From Methylobacterium sp. PvR107 (lineage in GTDB: Bacteria > Pseudomonadota > Alphaproteobacteria > Rhizobiales > Beijerinckiaceae): 64,000 nt of DNA. The stretch lies in the NCBI RefSeq assembly GCF_017833295.1, contig NZ_JAFIBW010000001.1:1178001-1242000 (forward strand), in the 5' to 3' direction. Below are positions 9,909-21,015 of the stretch, piece after piece; within the stretch, counting starts at the first letter, position 1, and every line of letters starts with the position of its first letter. The position numbers and the translations under genes were made by a program. The notes beneath the pieces are model-generated. The model was given only the letters and a program-made list of their open reading frames with translations. It was not told the DNA's origin and made no database searches.

Positions 9909-9974
9909 GACGCGAGCCCGTGCGATGCGCGCTCGCGTCGTCCTCGGGAAAGCAGGTGAGCGGGAGCGTGGGCG

Positions 9975-12301
9975 ATGGCCGATAACATGTCCGAGGACCT
10001 CAAGGCCGGGGCGCTCGTCTACCACCGCCTGCCCCAGCCCGGGAAGCTGGAGATCCAGGCGACCAAGCCGCTGGGCAACCAGCGCGACCTCGCGCTGGCC
10101 TACTCGCCCGGCGTCGCGGCCGCCTGCATGGCGATCTACGACGACCCGCAGCAGGCCGCCGAGCTTACGATCCGGCAGAACCTCGTGGCGGTGCTCACCA
10201 ACGGCACGGCCGTGCTGGGTCTCGGCGATATCGGCCCGCTCGCCTCGAAGCCCGTGATGGAGGGCAAGGCGGTCCTGTTCAAGAAGTTCGCCGGTATCGA
10301 CGTGTTCGACATCGAGGTCGACCAGAAGGACGTCTCGAAGCTCGTCGACGTCGTCTGCGCGCTGGAGCCGACCTTCGGCGGCATCAACCTGGAAGACATC
10401 AAGGCCCCCGAGTGCTTCGAGGTCGAGGAGCAGTGCCGGGCCCGGATGAATATCCCGGTCTTCCACGACGATCAGCACGGCACCGCGATCATCGTGGCGG
10501 CGGCCGTCCTCAACGGACTCGAACTCGCCGGCAAGAACCTGTCCGACGTCCGGATCGTCACCTCCGGCGCCGGCGCGGCGGCGCTCGCCTGCCTCAACCT
10601 GCTCGTCTCCCTCGGGGCGACCCGCGAGAACATCACGGTCACCGACATCAAGGGCGTGGTCTACAAGGGGCGCCCGGAGCTGATGGACCGCTGGAAGGAC
10701 GTCTACGCGCAGGAGACCGACAAGCGTACGCTCGCCGAGGTGATCCCGGGTGCGGACGTGTTCATCGGCCTGTCGGCTGGCGGCGTCCTGAAGCCCGAAT
10801 ACCTGAAGGAGATGGCCGAGAAGCCCCTGATCATGGCGCTCGCCAACCCCTATCCGGAGATCATGCCGGATCTGGCCGAGAAGGAGCGGCCGGACGCGAT
10901 GATCTGCACCGGCCGGTCGGACTTCCCGAACCAGGTCAACAACGTCTTGTGCTTCCCCTACATCTTCCGCGTGCGCTCGATGTCGGCGCCCACAAGATCA
11001 ACGAGGAGATGAAGAAGGCCGCCGTGAAGGCGATCGCGGGCCTGGCCCACGAGACCACCTCGGACGTGGTCGCCCGGGCCTATGGCGGCGAGGCCAGGCC
11101 ATTCGGGCCGAAATCGCTGATCCCGAGCCCGTTCGATCCGCGCCTGATCCTGCGCATCGCCCCGGCGGTCGCCCAGGCCGCGATGGATTCGGGCGTGGCA
11201 GGCCGGCCGCTCACCGACCTGGACGCCTATATCGAGGGCCTCGACCGGTTCGTGCACCGGTCCGGCCTGATCATGAAGCCGCTGTTCTCGAAGGCGAAGG
11301 CCAAACCCAAGCGTGTGATCTACGCGGAAGGCGAGGACGAGCGCGTGCTCCGCGCCGTCCAGGCGATCGTCGAGGACAAGGTTGCGTTCCCGATCCTGGT
11401 CGGCCGGCCGCGGGTGGTTGAAACCCGGCTGAAGCGCTTCGGTCTGTCCCTCGTGCACGGCCGCGACTTCGAGCTGATCGATCCCGAGGACGATCCGCGC
11501 TACCGCGCCTACGTGCAGACCTATCTCGAGGTGGCGGGACGCCGTGGCATCACGCCCGACGCGGCACGCACGCTGGTGCGCACCAACAACACGGTCATCG
11601 GCGCCATCGCGGTGCGCCGCGGCGAGGCCGACGCACTGATCTGCGGCCTGGAGGGACGGTTCGAGACGCGGCTGCGCATCATCCGCGACGTGATCGGGCT
11701 CGCGCCCGGCGTCGAGCAATGCGCCGCGATGAGCCTCGTGGTGACGCATAACGGCGCCTACTTCCTGGCCGACACCCATGTCCGCCAGAACCCTACGGCC
11801 GAGGAGATCGCCGACGTCGCGCAGGCTTGTGCCAGCCACGTCAGCCGCTTCGGCCTGACGCCGAAGATCGCGCTGCTCAGCCACTCGGATTTCGGCCAGT
11901 CGGATTCGCCCTCGGCGATGAAGATGCGCGACGCCCTCGCGCTCCTGCAGAAGCGCGACCCGGAGCTTCAGGTCGACGGTGAGATGCAGGCCGATTCGGC
12001 CCTCAACGAGATGGTCCGCGAGCGGGTGCTGCCCGGCTCGCGTCTCAAGGGCGCGGCCAACGTCCTGATCTTCCCGAATCTCGACGCGGCCAACATCGCC
12101 TTCCAGTTCGCGAAGGTGCTGGCAGACGCCCTGCCGGTCGGCCCGCTCCTGATTGGTCCGGCCAAGCCCGCGCACATCCTGACGCCTTCGGTGACGGCCC
12201 GCGGCATCGTCAACGTCACGGCCGCGGCCGTGGTCGAGGCTCAGGCGGACGAGGCCGCGCCGACGGCCGAGGAGAGCGGCGTCGGCATGATCTCGGAATG
12301 A
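9975..12301 (+). pseudogene. maeB: NADP-malic enzyme (MaeB type) with a one-base frameshift
   Basis: Oxidative decarboxylation of malate to pyruvate. The first 332 codons give the malic and NAD-binding domains ([44 protein letters not shown]). The frame is lost in TTCCGCGTGCGCTCG near 10971: homologues read FRGALDVGA, so one G appears missing after 10970. Downstream, the +1 frame continues [22 protein letters not shown] and then a complete phosphotransacetylase-like domain ending at 12301. Adding one base gives about 775 aa, the normal MaeB length. As printed, translation would stop after 345 aa at 11012. Either a real mutation or a base error. Confidence 0.85.
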
Positions 12302-12383
12302 GAAGCGGCTGTCGGCGGCCGCGAGCGTGGCCGTCGATTTGCTTCCCGCTCTCGCGGACACGAGATCATCGGGAGACGACGCA

Positions 12384-13829
12384 ATGTGCGCGGGCGACGA
12401 TCCAACCTGCCACGCCTTCGAGGAGCATCGCCGCCAATTCCGGCGCGATCTGGAACCGGAGCGGCGCGCCTTCCTGAAGAGCAGCTTCGCGGCGACCGGT
12501 GCCGCCGCGGCGGCTTTCGCGGCCGGCGGCCCGTCTCTGGTGAGCCCGGCGCTCGCGGAGGCGAGCGGCGCCAAGATCGCCGCGACGGCGCATTACCACC
12601 TGCCGGCCAACGCCGAGACCGTCCACTGGGGCTTCTTCAGCCGCAGCCTCAAGCCGAAGGTCGAGATCGGCTCGGGCGATTTCGTCACGATCGAGACGCT
12701 CACCCATCAGGCGAGCGACGATGCCGAGCGGATGATCCAGGGCGATCCGGGCGCCGAGAGCGTCTATCTCTGGACCAAGGACAAGATGGCGGTCTCGCCC
12801 CGCGGCGCCGGCCCTATGGACGCCAAGATCGGCCCCGGCGGTGGCCTCGGCGTGCATATCTGCACCGGCCCGGTGGCGATCCGTGGTGCCGAGCCCGGGG
12901 ATGTTCTGGAGGTGCGGATCCTCGACGTGGCGCCCCGCACCTGCGCCAATCCCAAATACAAGGGTCTGACCTTCGGCAGCAACGCGGCGGCTTGGTGGGG
13001 CTACCATTACAACGACCTGATCACCGGTGATAAGCCGCGTGAAGTCGTCACCATCTATGAGGTCGATGCCACCGGCGAGCGCGACTGGGCCCGCGCGGTC
13101 TACAGCTTCCGCTGGCCGGGCGTGACCGACCCGTTCGGGGTCGCCCACCCGACCATCGACTATCCCGGCCTGCCGGTCGATCACGCCAGGACGCAGAAGA
13201 CCTTCGAGGTGCTCAAGGGTATCCGGGTGCCGATCCGTCCGCATTTCGGCACGATGGGCGTCGCGCCCGCCGAGGCCGACCGGGTCAACACGATCCCGCC
13301 GAGCTACACCGGCGGTAACATCGACAATTGGCGGATCGGCAAGGGTGCGACGCTGTACTACCCGGTGGCGGTGCCGGGCGCCCTGTTCTCGGTGGGCGAC
13401 CCCCATGCCAGCCAGGGCGATTCCGAATTGTGCGGCACCGCGATCGAGTGCTCGCTCACTGGCACGTTCCAGTTCATCCTGCACAAGAAGGCGGACCTGC
13501 CCGGCACGCCGCTGGAAGCTCTCGATTTCCCGATGATCGAGACCCGGGAGGAGTGGGTGCTGTCCGGCTTCAGCTACCCGAACTACCTGCGCGACCTCGG
13601 CCCGGATGCGCAGGCGGCGATCTTCCAGAAATCCTCCATCGACCTCGCCATGCGTGACGCCTTCCGCAAGATGCGCCAGTTCCTGATGCACGCGAAGGGG
13701 CTGACCGAGGACGAGGCGATCTCGCTGATGTCGGTCGCGGTCGATTTCGGGATCACCCAGGTCGTGGATGGCAATTGGGGCGTCCACGCGGTGGTCAAGA
13801 AGGCGATCTTCTCCGATCGCCTTGCCTGA
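12384..13829 (+). CDS. Tat-exported acetamidase/formamidase family protein
   Basis: Hydrolyses formamide or acetamide to ammonia and the acid; 481 aa from the ATG at 12384, which has a GGGAGA site (an earlier in-frame start would add 19 poor residues). Residues about 27-60 are a twin-arginine signal: ERRAFLKSSFAATG, a hydrophobic Ala-rich stretch and PALA. The mature part shows FmdA/AmdA features: PANAETVHWGFFS, HICTGPVAIRGAEPGD, PPSYTGGNIDNW and GDPHASQGDSELCGTAIE. It follows maeB by about 80 bases on the same strand and is convergent with the chemoreceptor gene. An exported formamidase suits scavenging of C1-amides. Confidence 0.88.
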   Translation: MCAGDDPTCHAFEEHRRQFRRDLEPERRAFLKSSFAATGAAAAAFAAGGPSLVSPALAEASGAKIAATAHYHLPANAETVHWGFFSRSLKPKVEIGSGDFVTIETLTHQASDDAERMIQGDPGAESVYLWTKDKMAVSPRGAGPMDAKIGPGGGLGVHICTGPVAIRGAEPGDVLEVRILDVAPRTCANPKYKGLTFGSNAAAWWGYHYNDLITGDKPREVVTIYEVDATGERDWARAVYSFRWPGVTDPFGVAHPTIDYPGLPVDHARTQKTFEVLKGIRVPIRPHFGTMGVAPAEADRVNTIPPSYTGGNIDNWRIGKGATLYYPVAVPGALFSVGDPHASQGDSELCGTAIECSLTGTFQFILHKKADLPGTPLEALDFPMIETREEWVLSGFSYPNYLRDLGPDAQAAIFQKSSIDLAMRDAFRKMRQFLMHAKGLTEDEAISLMSVAVDFGITQVVDGNWGVHAVVKKAIFSDRLA

Positions 13830-13951
13830 GTGTCAGTCGCGGCCGATTGCAGCCGCGGCCGCCCATGGAGGCCTGCCGTCGCCGTCCCGAAGTGCTGAAG
13901 GGGCGGACCAGCTTTGCCGATCCGCGGTGTCGGGTCAGCGGGCGGATCGGG

Positions 13952-16465
13952 TCAAGCCGCCCGGGCGAAGGACGTCTTCATCAAGCCGGCCACGACGTCG
14001 TAGGTCTCGGTCCAGGCCCGTCGGACGTCCGGTGTGAAGTCCGCGCCGAGTGCGCGCTCGAGCGTCCAGAGCAGCGCGGACCCGACTGCCTCGAAATGCG
14101 CCTCCTGCGTGCCGTAGCTGATGTGCCGCTGCCCGAGATCGCGCACTGCAGAGGCCAAAGCCTCGGGCTTGTCGAGATTCGCGACCGCCAGCGCCAGCAT
14201 GGCCATCAGCTTGTGCTTCTGTTCGGTCATGGACTCGGGGAACAGCGTCCGGATCTGCGGGGCGATCTCGAACAGCCGGTCGTAGAATAGATCGGCTGCA
14301 GTATCGGCGATCGGCTGGACCTTGGCGAAGGTCTCGCGCACGAGCGTCACCTGTGACGACGAGATGGTGTAGGTAGCACGAACATTCGCAAGAAAGTGCC
14401 CGACCGCGCCGCTGAGGTGATTCGACTGACGCGACAAGGCAGATGCCGCATCCAACGCTTGGTTGGCCGCGGATCCGGTCTTCTCGGCGGCCTGGGCCAC
14501 GCCCGCGATGTTGCTGGTCACGATGGCGGCCCCAGCAGCCGCCTCTCCGACATTGCGGACGATCTCCTGGGTTGCCGTTCCCTGCTCCTCGACGCCCGCC
14601 GCAATCGCGGCCGCTACCTCGTTGATCTCCCGGATCCGGCCGGTGATCGCCCCGATCGCCGTCACCGCCTGCCCGGTCGAGGTCTGGACGCGGGCGATAT
14701 GCCCCGAGATCTCCTCGGTCGCCCTGGCGGTCTGCTCGGCGAGCATCTTGACCTCCGTGGCGACCACCGCGAAACCTCGGCCCGCCTCACCGGCGCGCGC
14801 GGCCTCGATCGTGGCGTTGAGCGCCAGAAGGTTGGTCTGTCCGGCGATCGATGAGATCAGCGTGACCACGTCGCCGATCCTGGCCACTGCCGTGCGCAGT
14901 TCCTGCACCAGCGCGCCGGTGTGATCGGCCTCCGAGGCGGCCGCCCTGGCCAGCTCGGCCGATCCCTGGACCTGACGGCCGATCTCCTGCACCGAGGTTC
15001 CGAGTTCTTCGGCGGCGGCCGCAACCGTGTTGACGTTGCTGGCCGCCTCTTCTGCCGCGACCGCGACTGCGCCGGATTGGGTCGAGGTCTGCACGGCCAT
15101 GGTCGACAGCGACCCAGCTGCGGATTGGAGTTCGGTCGCGGAAGCCGAGACCTGCCCGATCAGGTCGCCGACCGCCCGCTCGAAACCATCCGCCATCTGG
15201 CGCATGCTAGCGCGCCGCTCGTCATCCGCTTGCCGTCGCGCCGACGCTGTGTCGGCTTCCAGCTGCTGGGTGCGGATCAGGTTCTCCTTGAACACCTGCA
15301 CGGCGGCCACGATCGGTCGGAACTCGTTGCTGTAGTCCTGCACGGGCACGTCGACAGTCGTGTCGCCCTGCGCCAGCGCCCGCACCGTCGCCGAGATCGC
15401 TCGAATCGGCCCGAGAACGCCGCGGAACAGAGCGAGCAATCCGAGCGCCACGAGCAGCGTCGCGGCCAGCAACGCCGCAGCATTCCGCAGGAGAATCGCG
15501 TGCGCCTCATGCGCCAAGGTTTCGGCCCGTTCCACCATCGCGTCGAGGGAAGCGTAGGCCAGATCAACGATTGTCATCTGATCGACGGTGTTGCGCGGCC
15601 GGAGTTCCAGGAATGGGAGAGGGGATGGCTTGTTCAGGCTCAGCGCATCGAAGACGGCCTGCGCGATCGCGGCGGACTCGCCCTCGAAGTTGCTGGCATG
15701 GGCCTTCTGGAATGCGGCCCTGATCGTCTCTGGAACATCAGAGGCGGCCTCGGTCGTCGCAATCCAGGCGCTCTGAAGGCGCGCGCGCTCCTCGGCAGCC
15801 GCCACGGTCTCAGCCAATGACCATCCGGTCTTCGCTGCCAGTGATGTATGGACCCGCAGCGCGACATTGCCGATCGCGACGCGGCTCGTCCATGCGGATC
15901 GCTTGAGGACGAGGTAGCGCTGCAGCATCGCGTCCGACCGAGGGATTGCGGCATCGACCGCATCCGTGGTTGCGGTCAGTGCATCGAGCAAGTTCTGGAA
16001 GGCTTTGAGGGCGGCCGGCAGCAGCGCCGCGTCGCGCTGGGTCTTAGGCAGTCGCAGGGCGCTGTCGATCTGAGCACGAAGGGCGTTCAAGGAATCCTGC
16101 GCCGCGTTCAGCCGGCCCAGCGTCGCGGACACCGCGGGCACGTCCTGCTCGTTCAGAAGCTCCTGGGCCGTCCGGAAGTTCGTCAGCATGGCCTCGCGAC
16201 TCTGCGCGAGCGCCGAGAGCGTGTCCGGATCCGCGGGCGCCTCACCCCCGAGGGCGAGGGCCGAGCCGCGCTCCAGGCGCAGCGGCAGAAGGGTCTTGAG
16301 CAGGCTGCGGCTCGCCTGGGCCAAGGTGACGGCGCGCCCTGCCAGCCGTGCCTGCGATTGCGCTTCGATCAATGCCGTCGCAGCGTAGGTCAGTAACATC
16401 GACGCCATGGCTAATAACGTCACGCACATGAGCACGCGAACAGACAAACGTCCAAACTTGATCAT
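13952..16465 (-). CDS. Methyl-accepting chemotaxis protein with C-terminal globin domain
   Basis: An 837-aa membrane receptor. TM1 is at about 10-32. The periplasmic region to about 320 contains [20 protein letters not shown], which recalls a NIT sensor. TM2 is near 325-350, then HAMP ([18 protein letters not shown]). The signalling coiled coil has the tip [20 protein letters not shown]. After it, residues 700-832 are a myoglobin-type globin related to flavohaemoglobin: [18 protein letters not shown], then [11 protein letters not shown] with the proximal His at 781, and [13 protein letters not shown]. Haem sensing of O2 or NO is likely. Usual globin-coupled sensors have the globin at the N-terminus, so this order is unusual. 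No che genes are nearby. Confidence 0.9.
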   Translation of the reverse strand: MIKFGRLSVRVLMCVTLLAMASMLLTYAATALIEAQSQARLAGRAVTLAQASRSLLKTLLPLRLERGSALALGGEAPADPDTLSALAQSREAMLTNFRTAQELLNEQDVPAVSATLGRLNAAQDSLNALRAQIDSALRLPKTQRDAALLPAALKAFQNLLDALTATTDAVDAAIPRSDAMLQRYLVLKRSAWTSRVAIGNVALRVHTSLAAKTGWSLAETVAAAEERARLQSAWIATTEAASDVPETIRAAFQKAHASNFEGESAAIAQAVFDALSLNKPSPLPFLELRPRNTVDQMTIVDLAYASLDAMVERAETLAHEAHAILLRNAAALLAATLLVALGLLALFRGVLGPIRAISATVRALAQGDTTVDVPVQDYSNEFRPIVAAVQVFKENLIRTQQLEADTASARRQADDERRASMRQMADGFERAVGDLIGQVSASATELQSAAGSLSTMAVQTSTQSGAVAVAAEEAASNVNTVAAAAEELGTSVQEIGRQVQGSAELARAAASEADHTGALVQELRTAVARIGDVVTLISSIAGQTNLLALNATIEAARAGEAGRGFAVVATEVKMLAEQTARATEEISGHIARVQTSTGQAVTAIGAITGRIREINEVAAAIAAGVEEQGTATQEIVRNVGEAAAGAAIVTSNIAGVAQAAEKTGSAANQALDAASALSRQSNHLSGAVGHFLANVRATYTISSSQVTLVRETFAKVQPIADTAADLFYDRLFEIAPQIRTLFPESMTEQKHKLMAMLALAVANLDKPEALASAVRDLGQRHISYGTQEAHFEAVGSALLWTLERALGADFTPDVRRAWTETYDVVAGLMKTSFARAA

Positions 16466-16882
16466 AGATGAAAGTTCCGCAGCTCAGCGAGCGGTCCAGA
16501 AGGTGGCTGTACGCTAGCGCAAATAACTGCGGATTGCACGCCTGTTGCTTTACGGAGAAGATGGCGCAAAGGAAAATAAGCGAGTTCGAAACGTATTACA
16601 TGCTGTAAATGACGATCAAAATACATATTCATAGATATAGAAAATGATTAAATCGCTTAATGCGTAATTGGAACACCACGTACCGAGCGACTTGCTGGTC
16701 CGATCGCCCTGATCAAGGCGCCGATCAGGGCGAAATCCGGGTCCGAACGCGACTCTGCCGGTGCCAAGATCGCACACGCGCAGTAGCGCTCCTCGAAAGA
16801 CCTGTACGGAATCGCCGCGCTGAGAAGGGTCGCGCCAGGCAGGACGAGCGACGCCGCCTGCCGGCAGGTGCGCTGTGCGCGG
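16466..16882. other. Intergenic region with AT-rich segment and an 11-bp inverted repeat
   Basis: About 415 bases upstream of the chemoreceptor and downstream of ppx. Bases about 16560-16670 are much more AT-rich than the surroundings and probably hold the chemoreceptor promoter. TCGCCCTGATC (16704-16714) and GATCAGGGCGA (16723-16733) form a perfect 11-bp stem with an 8-base loop. No T-run follows on either side. I see no gene here. Confidence 0.5.
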
Positions 16883-18436
16883 TCAGGCTGTGCCGCCCCC
16901 GACTTCGATCCGCCCGTCGAGACCGATCACGCGCCCAAGGGCGCGAATGCGGTTGAGGAGCCGGTCGCCACTCAGCGGCTCCCAGTCTCGCGGGAGTCGC
17001 AGGACCACGCGGCCTTCCTCCACGGTCAGCGGCGCCCGACCGAGCGCCCCGTCCATGCCAGCCGAGATCGGGAACGCGACGCGCAGCAGCGCGCCCAGAA
17101 GGCGCGCCCGTTCGAACAGGCGCGACCCCGCCAGCCCGCGCAGCATCGGATTGGCCTTCTCGGTGGCAAGGCCGGTATGCCGCAGCGACACCGAGAGGGC
17201 GAGATAGGCCCGGCCCGGATGGTCGACGCCCACGAAAGCGGCGTTCTGGATGACCGCGATGCTCTGCTCGTCGCGGTAATCGGGATGGGCCCGCCATCCG
17301 ACATCCGAGAGCAGGCAACCTGCGTGGCGCAGGCGGCGCTCATCCGCGGTCTCGTGGCCGTCGAGCGTCGCGACGAAGCGGTCGGTCCAGGCGATCAGCT
17401 CCTCACCATGGCGCGGCGCGCGGGAACGGAGGCTGTTGAACTCCGCCGCGGAGGCCAGCAGCGGGTCGACCAGCCGGGCGTCGCGGTCGAGCTGCTCGAA
17501 CAGCAGGCCCTCCCGGACACCGGAGGCCGAGATGGCCACTTCCCGCGGCCGCCCGACCCGGATGATTTCCTCCAGAACGACGGCGCCGTAGGCCAGGAGC
17601 GGGCGCCGGGCCTCCGAGATCGCGTCGACATCCTGCAGCAGCGCCACGTCGGTCTGCTCCACGACCTGCAGGAAGCTCAGCTCGTCCGAGGGCTCGACCG
17701 TGTAACCGTGCATGACGTGAACGGGATATTTGCGGGCGGCCTGATGGAGCCGCGCGATCGCGCGCCACGTGCCGCCGACCGCGTAGAAGGTTCGCCCGCG
17801 CAGGGTCTCGAGCTGGGGCACCGCCTTGCGCATGTGCTCGCGCACGATCTTGCCAGCCTTCTTGACCGAACCGCCGGAGAGGTCCTGCAAGGCAAGGCCG
17901 CCGAGCGGCATGGTCACGCCCTGCCCAACCACGGCGCCACGGACATCCACGAGTTCGAGCGATCCGCCGCCGAGATCGCCAACCACGCCGTCCGGCGCGT
18001 GAAAGCCGGAGACGACACCCAAGGCCGAGAGCTCCGCCTCGCGCCGGCCGGACAGGAGCTGGATCTCCTGCCCGCAGGCCGCTTCCGCGGCGCGCAGGAA
18101 GTCCGGACCATTCTCGGCATCCCGCGCCGCCGCGGTGGCCAGCACGAAGACCCGCCCGACGCGCATGGTGTCGCAGAGGACCCGGAACCGCGCGAGGGCG
18201 GCCAGCGCCCGCGCAACGGCGTCCTCGTTCAGCCGCCCGGTCGTCAGGACATTGCGCCCGAGGCCGCAGAGCACCTTCTCATTGTAGAGCGGCGTCGGTG
18301 CCCGGCTCAGACCGTCATAGGCGACAAGCCGAACGGAATTGGAGCCGATGTCGATGATGGCCACCGGCTGGCGTGCTTCGCTGGCCAGCGGGTCGGCCGA
18401 ATGTGCGAGGGTGAGGTTGGCACGAGGGCTGCCCAA
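16883..18436 (-). CDS. ppx: Exopolyphosphatase Ppx/GppA family
   Basis: Releases phosphate from polyphosphate ends (or hydrolyses pppGpp); 517 aa from a TTG at 18436, the exact start being uncertain. The ASKHA phosphatase fold shows VAIIDIGSNSVRLVAYDGLS (phosphate-1 loop), TAAARDAENG, and GDLGGGSLELVDV (phosphate-2 loop). A C-terminal HD-type helical region follows (RLRHAGCLLSDVGWRAHPDY). It lies 82 bases downstream of ppk1 on the same strand, the classical ppk-ppx arrangement for polyphosphate turnover. Confidence 0.93.
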   Translation of the reverse strand: MGSPRANLTLAHSADPLASEARQPVAIIDIGSNSVRLVAYDGLSRAPTPLYNEKVLCGLGRNVLTTGRLNEDAVARALAALARFRVLCDTMRVGRVFVLATAAARDAENGPDFLRAAEAACGQEIQLLSGRREAELSALGVVSGFHAPDGVVGDLGGGSLELVDVRGAVVGQGVTMPLGGLALQDLSGGSVKKAGKIVREHMRKAVPQLETLRGRTFYAVGGTWRAIARLHQAARKYPVHVMHGYTVEPSDELSFLQVVEQTDVALLQDVDAISEARRPLLAYGAVVLEEIIRVGRPREVAISASGVREGLLFEQLDRDARLVDPLLASAAEFNSLRSRAPRHGEELIAWTDRFVATLDGHETADERRLRHAGCLLSDVGWRAHPDYRDEQSIAVIQNAAFVGVDHPGRAYLALSVSLRHTGLATEKANPMLRGLAGSRLFERARLLGALLRVAFPISAGMDGALGRAPLTVEEGRVVLRLPRDWEPLSGDRLLNRIRALGRVIGLDGRIEVGGGTA

Positions 18437-18518
18437 ACGTCCAAGTCCTTGATGAGCCCGACGCGCCGACCGGCGCGCCGCACTAAACGTTTAGCCCAGC
18501 GCCGCTGCACGGCGAAAC

Positions 18519-20912
18519 TCAGGCCCGCTGTGCCCGCCGGCTCAGCGCGCGCGGGCTCGACTTCTTCGATGCCTTGCCACGGCCCGAAAGACTCGGGTTG
18601 GTCATGAAGTACTTATGGGCATTGAATGGCTCCTCGCCTTCCGCCGGCTGGATCCGCTCGCAGCCGCCGGACGCGAGCAGCCGCCAGCTCTGACGATTGT
18701 CGAGCAGATTGGCCAGCATGATCTGGTCGAGCACCTGTTGATGCACCGTCGTGTTGGTGATCGGCAGCAGCGCCTCGACACGTCGGTCGAGGTTGCGGCT
18801 CATCAGGTCGGCCGACGAGATGTAGACCGTCGCCTTGGGATGGGGGAGGCCGACGCCGTTGCCGAACGCGTAGATGCGCCCATGCTCCAGGAAGCGCCCG
18901 ACGATCGATTTGACCCGGATCGTTTCCGACAGGCCGGGGATGCCGGGCCGCAGGCAGCAGATGCCACGGACCACGCAGTCGATCTGAACGCCGGCTTCCG
19001 AGGCGTCGTAGAGCGCATCGATGATCTGGCTGTCGACCAGCGAGTTGCATTTGATCCAGATCGCCGCCGGGCGTCCCGCCTTCGCGTGGGCGACCTCCGC
19101 CTCGATGTGTTCCAGGAGCCGGTTCTTCAGTGTCAGCGGCGACACCGCCATCCGCTCCAATTCGGCCGGCTCAGCATAGCCAGTGATGAAATTGAAGATC
19201 CGCGAGACGTCGCGGGCAATGGCCGGATCCGCCGTGAAGAAGGAGAGGTCCGTGTAGACGCGCGCCGTGATCGGGTGGTAGTTGCCGGTCCCAACGTGGC
19301 AGTAGGTGACGAGCCTGTCGCCCTCCCGCCGGACCACCAGCGACAGCTTGGCGTGGGTCTTCAGCTCGACGAAGCCGAACACCACCTGCGCGCCGGCCTT
19401 CTCGAGATTGCGCGCCCAGCGGATATTGGCTTCCTCGTCGAAGCGCGCCTTCAGCTCCACGAGCGCGGTGACCGACTTGCCGAGTTCCGCCGCCTCGGCG
19501 AGCGCCGCCACGATCGGCGAGTTGGACGAGGTCCGGTACAGCGTCTGCTTGATCGCCACGACGTTCGGATCACGGGCGGCCTGAGCGAGGAACTGCACGA
19601 CCGAGTCGAAGGACTCGTAGGGATGGTGGACGATAAAATCCTTCTGGCGGATCGCCGCAAAGACGTCGCCGCCGCTCTCGCGGATGCGCTCCGGGAAGCG
19701 CGGATTGTAGGGCTTGAACTTCAGGTCCGGCCGGTCGATCCCGACGACCTGGGACAACTCGTTCAGTGCGAGCATGCCCTCGACTAGGAAGACCGCGTCC
19801 GGAGAGATCTCCAGCTCGTCCACCACAAACGTGCGCAGATCCTCCGACATGCCCGCCTCGACCTCGAGGCGGATCACGACGCCGCGGCGGCGCTGCTTGA
19901 GCGCCGTCTCAAAATGAAGAACGAGGTCTTCGGCCTCCTCCTCGATCTCGAGATCGGAATCCCGGACGACCCGGAACGCGCCGCTGCCCTTGACGAGGTA
20001 GCCCGGGAACAGCCGCCCGGTGAACATTCCGATGACCTGCTCGATCTGGATGAGCCGCGCCGAGGTCTCGCTGTTGCTGACCGGCAGGCGCACGTATCGA
20101 TCGAGGACACCCGGCACGCGGATCAGCGCCCGCAGCACCCGCCCGTCCCGAGGCCGCACCAGCATCAGCGCGATCGTCGTGCCGAGGTTCGGGATGAACG
20201 GGAACGGATGGGCCGGGTCGATCGCCAGAGGCGTGAGGACCGGGAAGACGTGGTTGAGGAAATACTCCTCCAGCCACCCCGCCTGCTCGGCCGTGAGCGA
20301 GGCCGGCTCGACGATGTCGATATCGGCGGCATGCAGCTCCTCGCGTAGCTCCCGCCAGCGGGCCTGCTGGTCGGCGGCGAGGCGCGAGACCTCCGTGCCG
20401 ATCCGCAGCAGCTGCTCGGAGGGCGACAGCCCGTCCTGGGACGGAACGGTCAGGCCCGCCCGGACCTGATCGATCAGGCCGGCCACGCGGACCATGAAGA
20501 ACTCGTCGAGGTTGTTCGCCGAGATCGAGAGGAACCGGAGCCGTTCGAGCAGCGGGTGATTGGGGTTCGAAGCCTCTTCGAGAACGCGTCGGTTGAACTG
20601 GAGCCAGGACAGCTCGCGGTTCACGAAACGCTCCGGCGAGTGGCGCAGAGAGCGGCCGGCCTCCAAAACCGGCTCCCGTGCCGCCCCAGCCGCCGGGCCG
20701 GGCCCTGCCGGCTCGGCTGGAGAGGCCGAGGCGGGCCATTCATCGTTGGCATCGGCCGTGGCGCCGGCGACCGCCGTCTTAGCCGGGCCATCGGCCAGCG
20801 CCCGGCTCGCGGCGGGGACGCGGCGGGTCGTCGGAGCTGATGTCGAGCGCCGACGGGGCTCTGCAGCCTCTTCGGCGGCGTCGCGTTCCACGGGCTTCTG
20901 CGTCGATTCCAT
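18519..20912 (-). CDS. ppk1: Polyphosphate kinase 1
   Basis: Reversibly transfers the ATP gamma-phosphate to polyphosphate; 797 aa. The first ~90 residues are an Ala/Pro/Arg-rich low-complexity extension not needed by the family. The conserved part starts [22 protein letters not shown] and continues [18 protein letters not shown]. The catalytic domain shows [29 protein letters not shown], the phospho-histidine segment [11 protein letters not shown], and [19 protein letters not shown]. The C-terminal domain includes [20 protein letters not shown]. It is followed by ppx. The protein is cytosolic or membrane-associated. Confidence 0.95.
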   Translation of the reverse strand: MESTQKPVERDAAEEAAEPRRRSTSAPTTRRVPAASRALADGPAKTAVAGATADANDEWPASASPAEPAGPGPAAGAAREPVLEAGRSLRHSPERFVNRELSWLQFNRRVLEEASNPNHPLLERLRFLSISANNLDEFFMVRVAGLIDQVRAGLTVPSQDGLSPSEQLLRIGTEVSRLAADQQARWRELREELHAADIDIVEPASLTAEQAGWLEEYFLNHVFPVLTPLAIDPAHPFPFIPNLGTTIALMLVRPRDGRVLRALIRVPGVLDRYVRLPVSNSETSARLIQIEQVIGMFTGRLFPGYLVKGSGAFRVVRDSDLEIEEEAEDLVLHFETALKQRRRGVVIRLEVEAGMSEDLRTFVVDELEISPDAVFLVEGMLALNELSQVVGIDRPDLKFKPYNPRFPERIRESGGDVFAAIRQKDFIVHHPYESFDSVVQFLAQAARDPNVVAIKQTLYRTSSNSPIVAALAEAAELGKSVTALVELKARFDEEANIRWARNLEKAGAQVVFGFVELKTHAKLSLVVRREGDRLVTYCHVGTGNYHPITARVYTDLSFFTADPAIARDVSRIFNFITGYAEPAELERMAVSPLTLKNRLLEHIEAEVAHAKAGRPAAIWIKCNSLVDSQIIDALYDASEAGVQIDCVVRGICCLRPGIPGLSETIRVKSIVGRFLEHGRIYAFGNGVGLPHPKATVYISSADLMSRNLDRRVEALLPITNTTVHQQVLDQIMLANLLDNRQSWRLLASGGCERIQPAEGEEPFNAHKYFMTNPSLSGRGKASKKSSPRALSRRAQRA

Positions 20913-21015
20913 CCCCGATCCCTGTGTCTGCCTTCGGCTCCTTGCGGGGCCGAGCGTTTAGCATCGTCCACCTGCAGCCATCACGACGGTTTCGTGACGG
21001 CTCCCAATTTCCGCG

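Noticed and set aside
10412..12301. Independent phosphotransacetylase gene in the +1 frame after maeB
   Set aside because: Its first ~190 codons are shadow of the maeB NAD domain, and the real part continues the malic enzyme family exactly; a frameshift explains it better.
16561..16608. Short frame starting ATGGCGCAAAGG in the AT-rich gap
   Set aside because: Fifteen codons only and no convincing ribosome site; more likely part of the promoter region.
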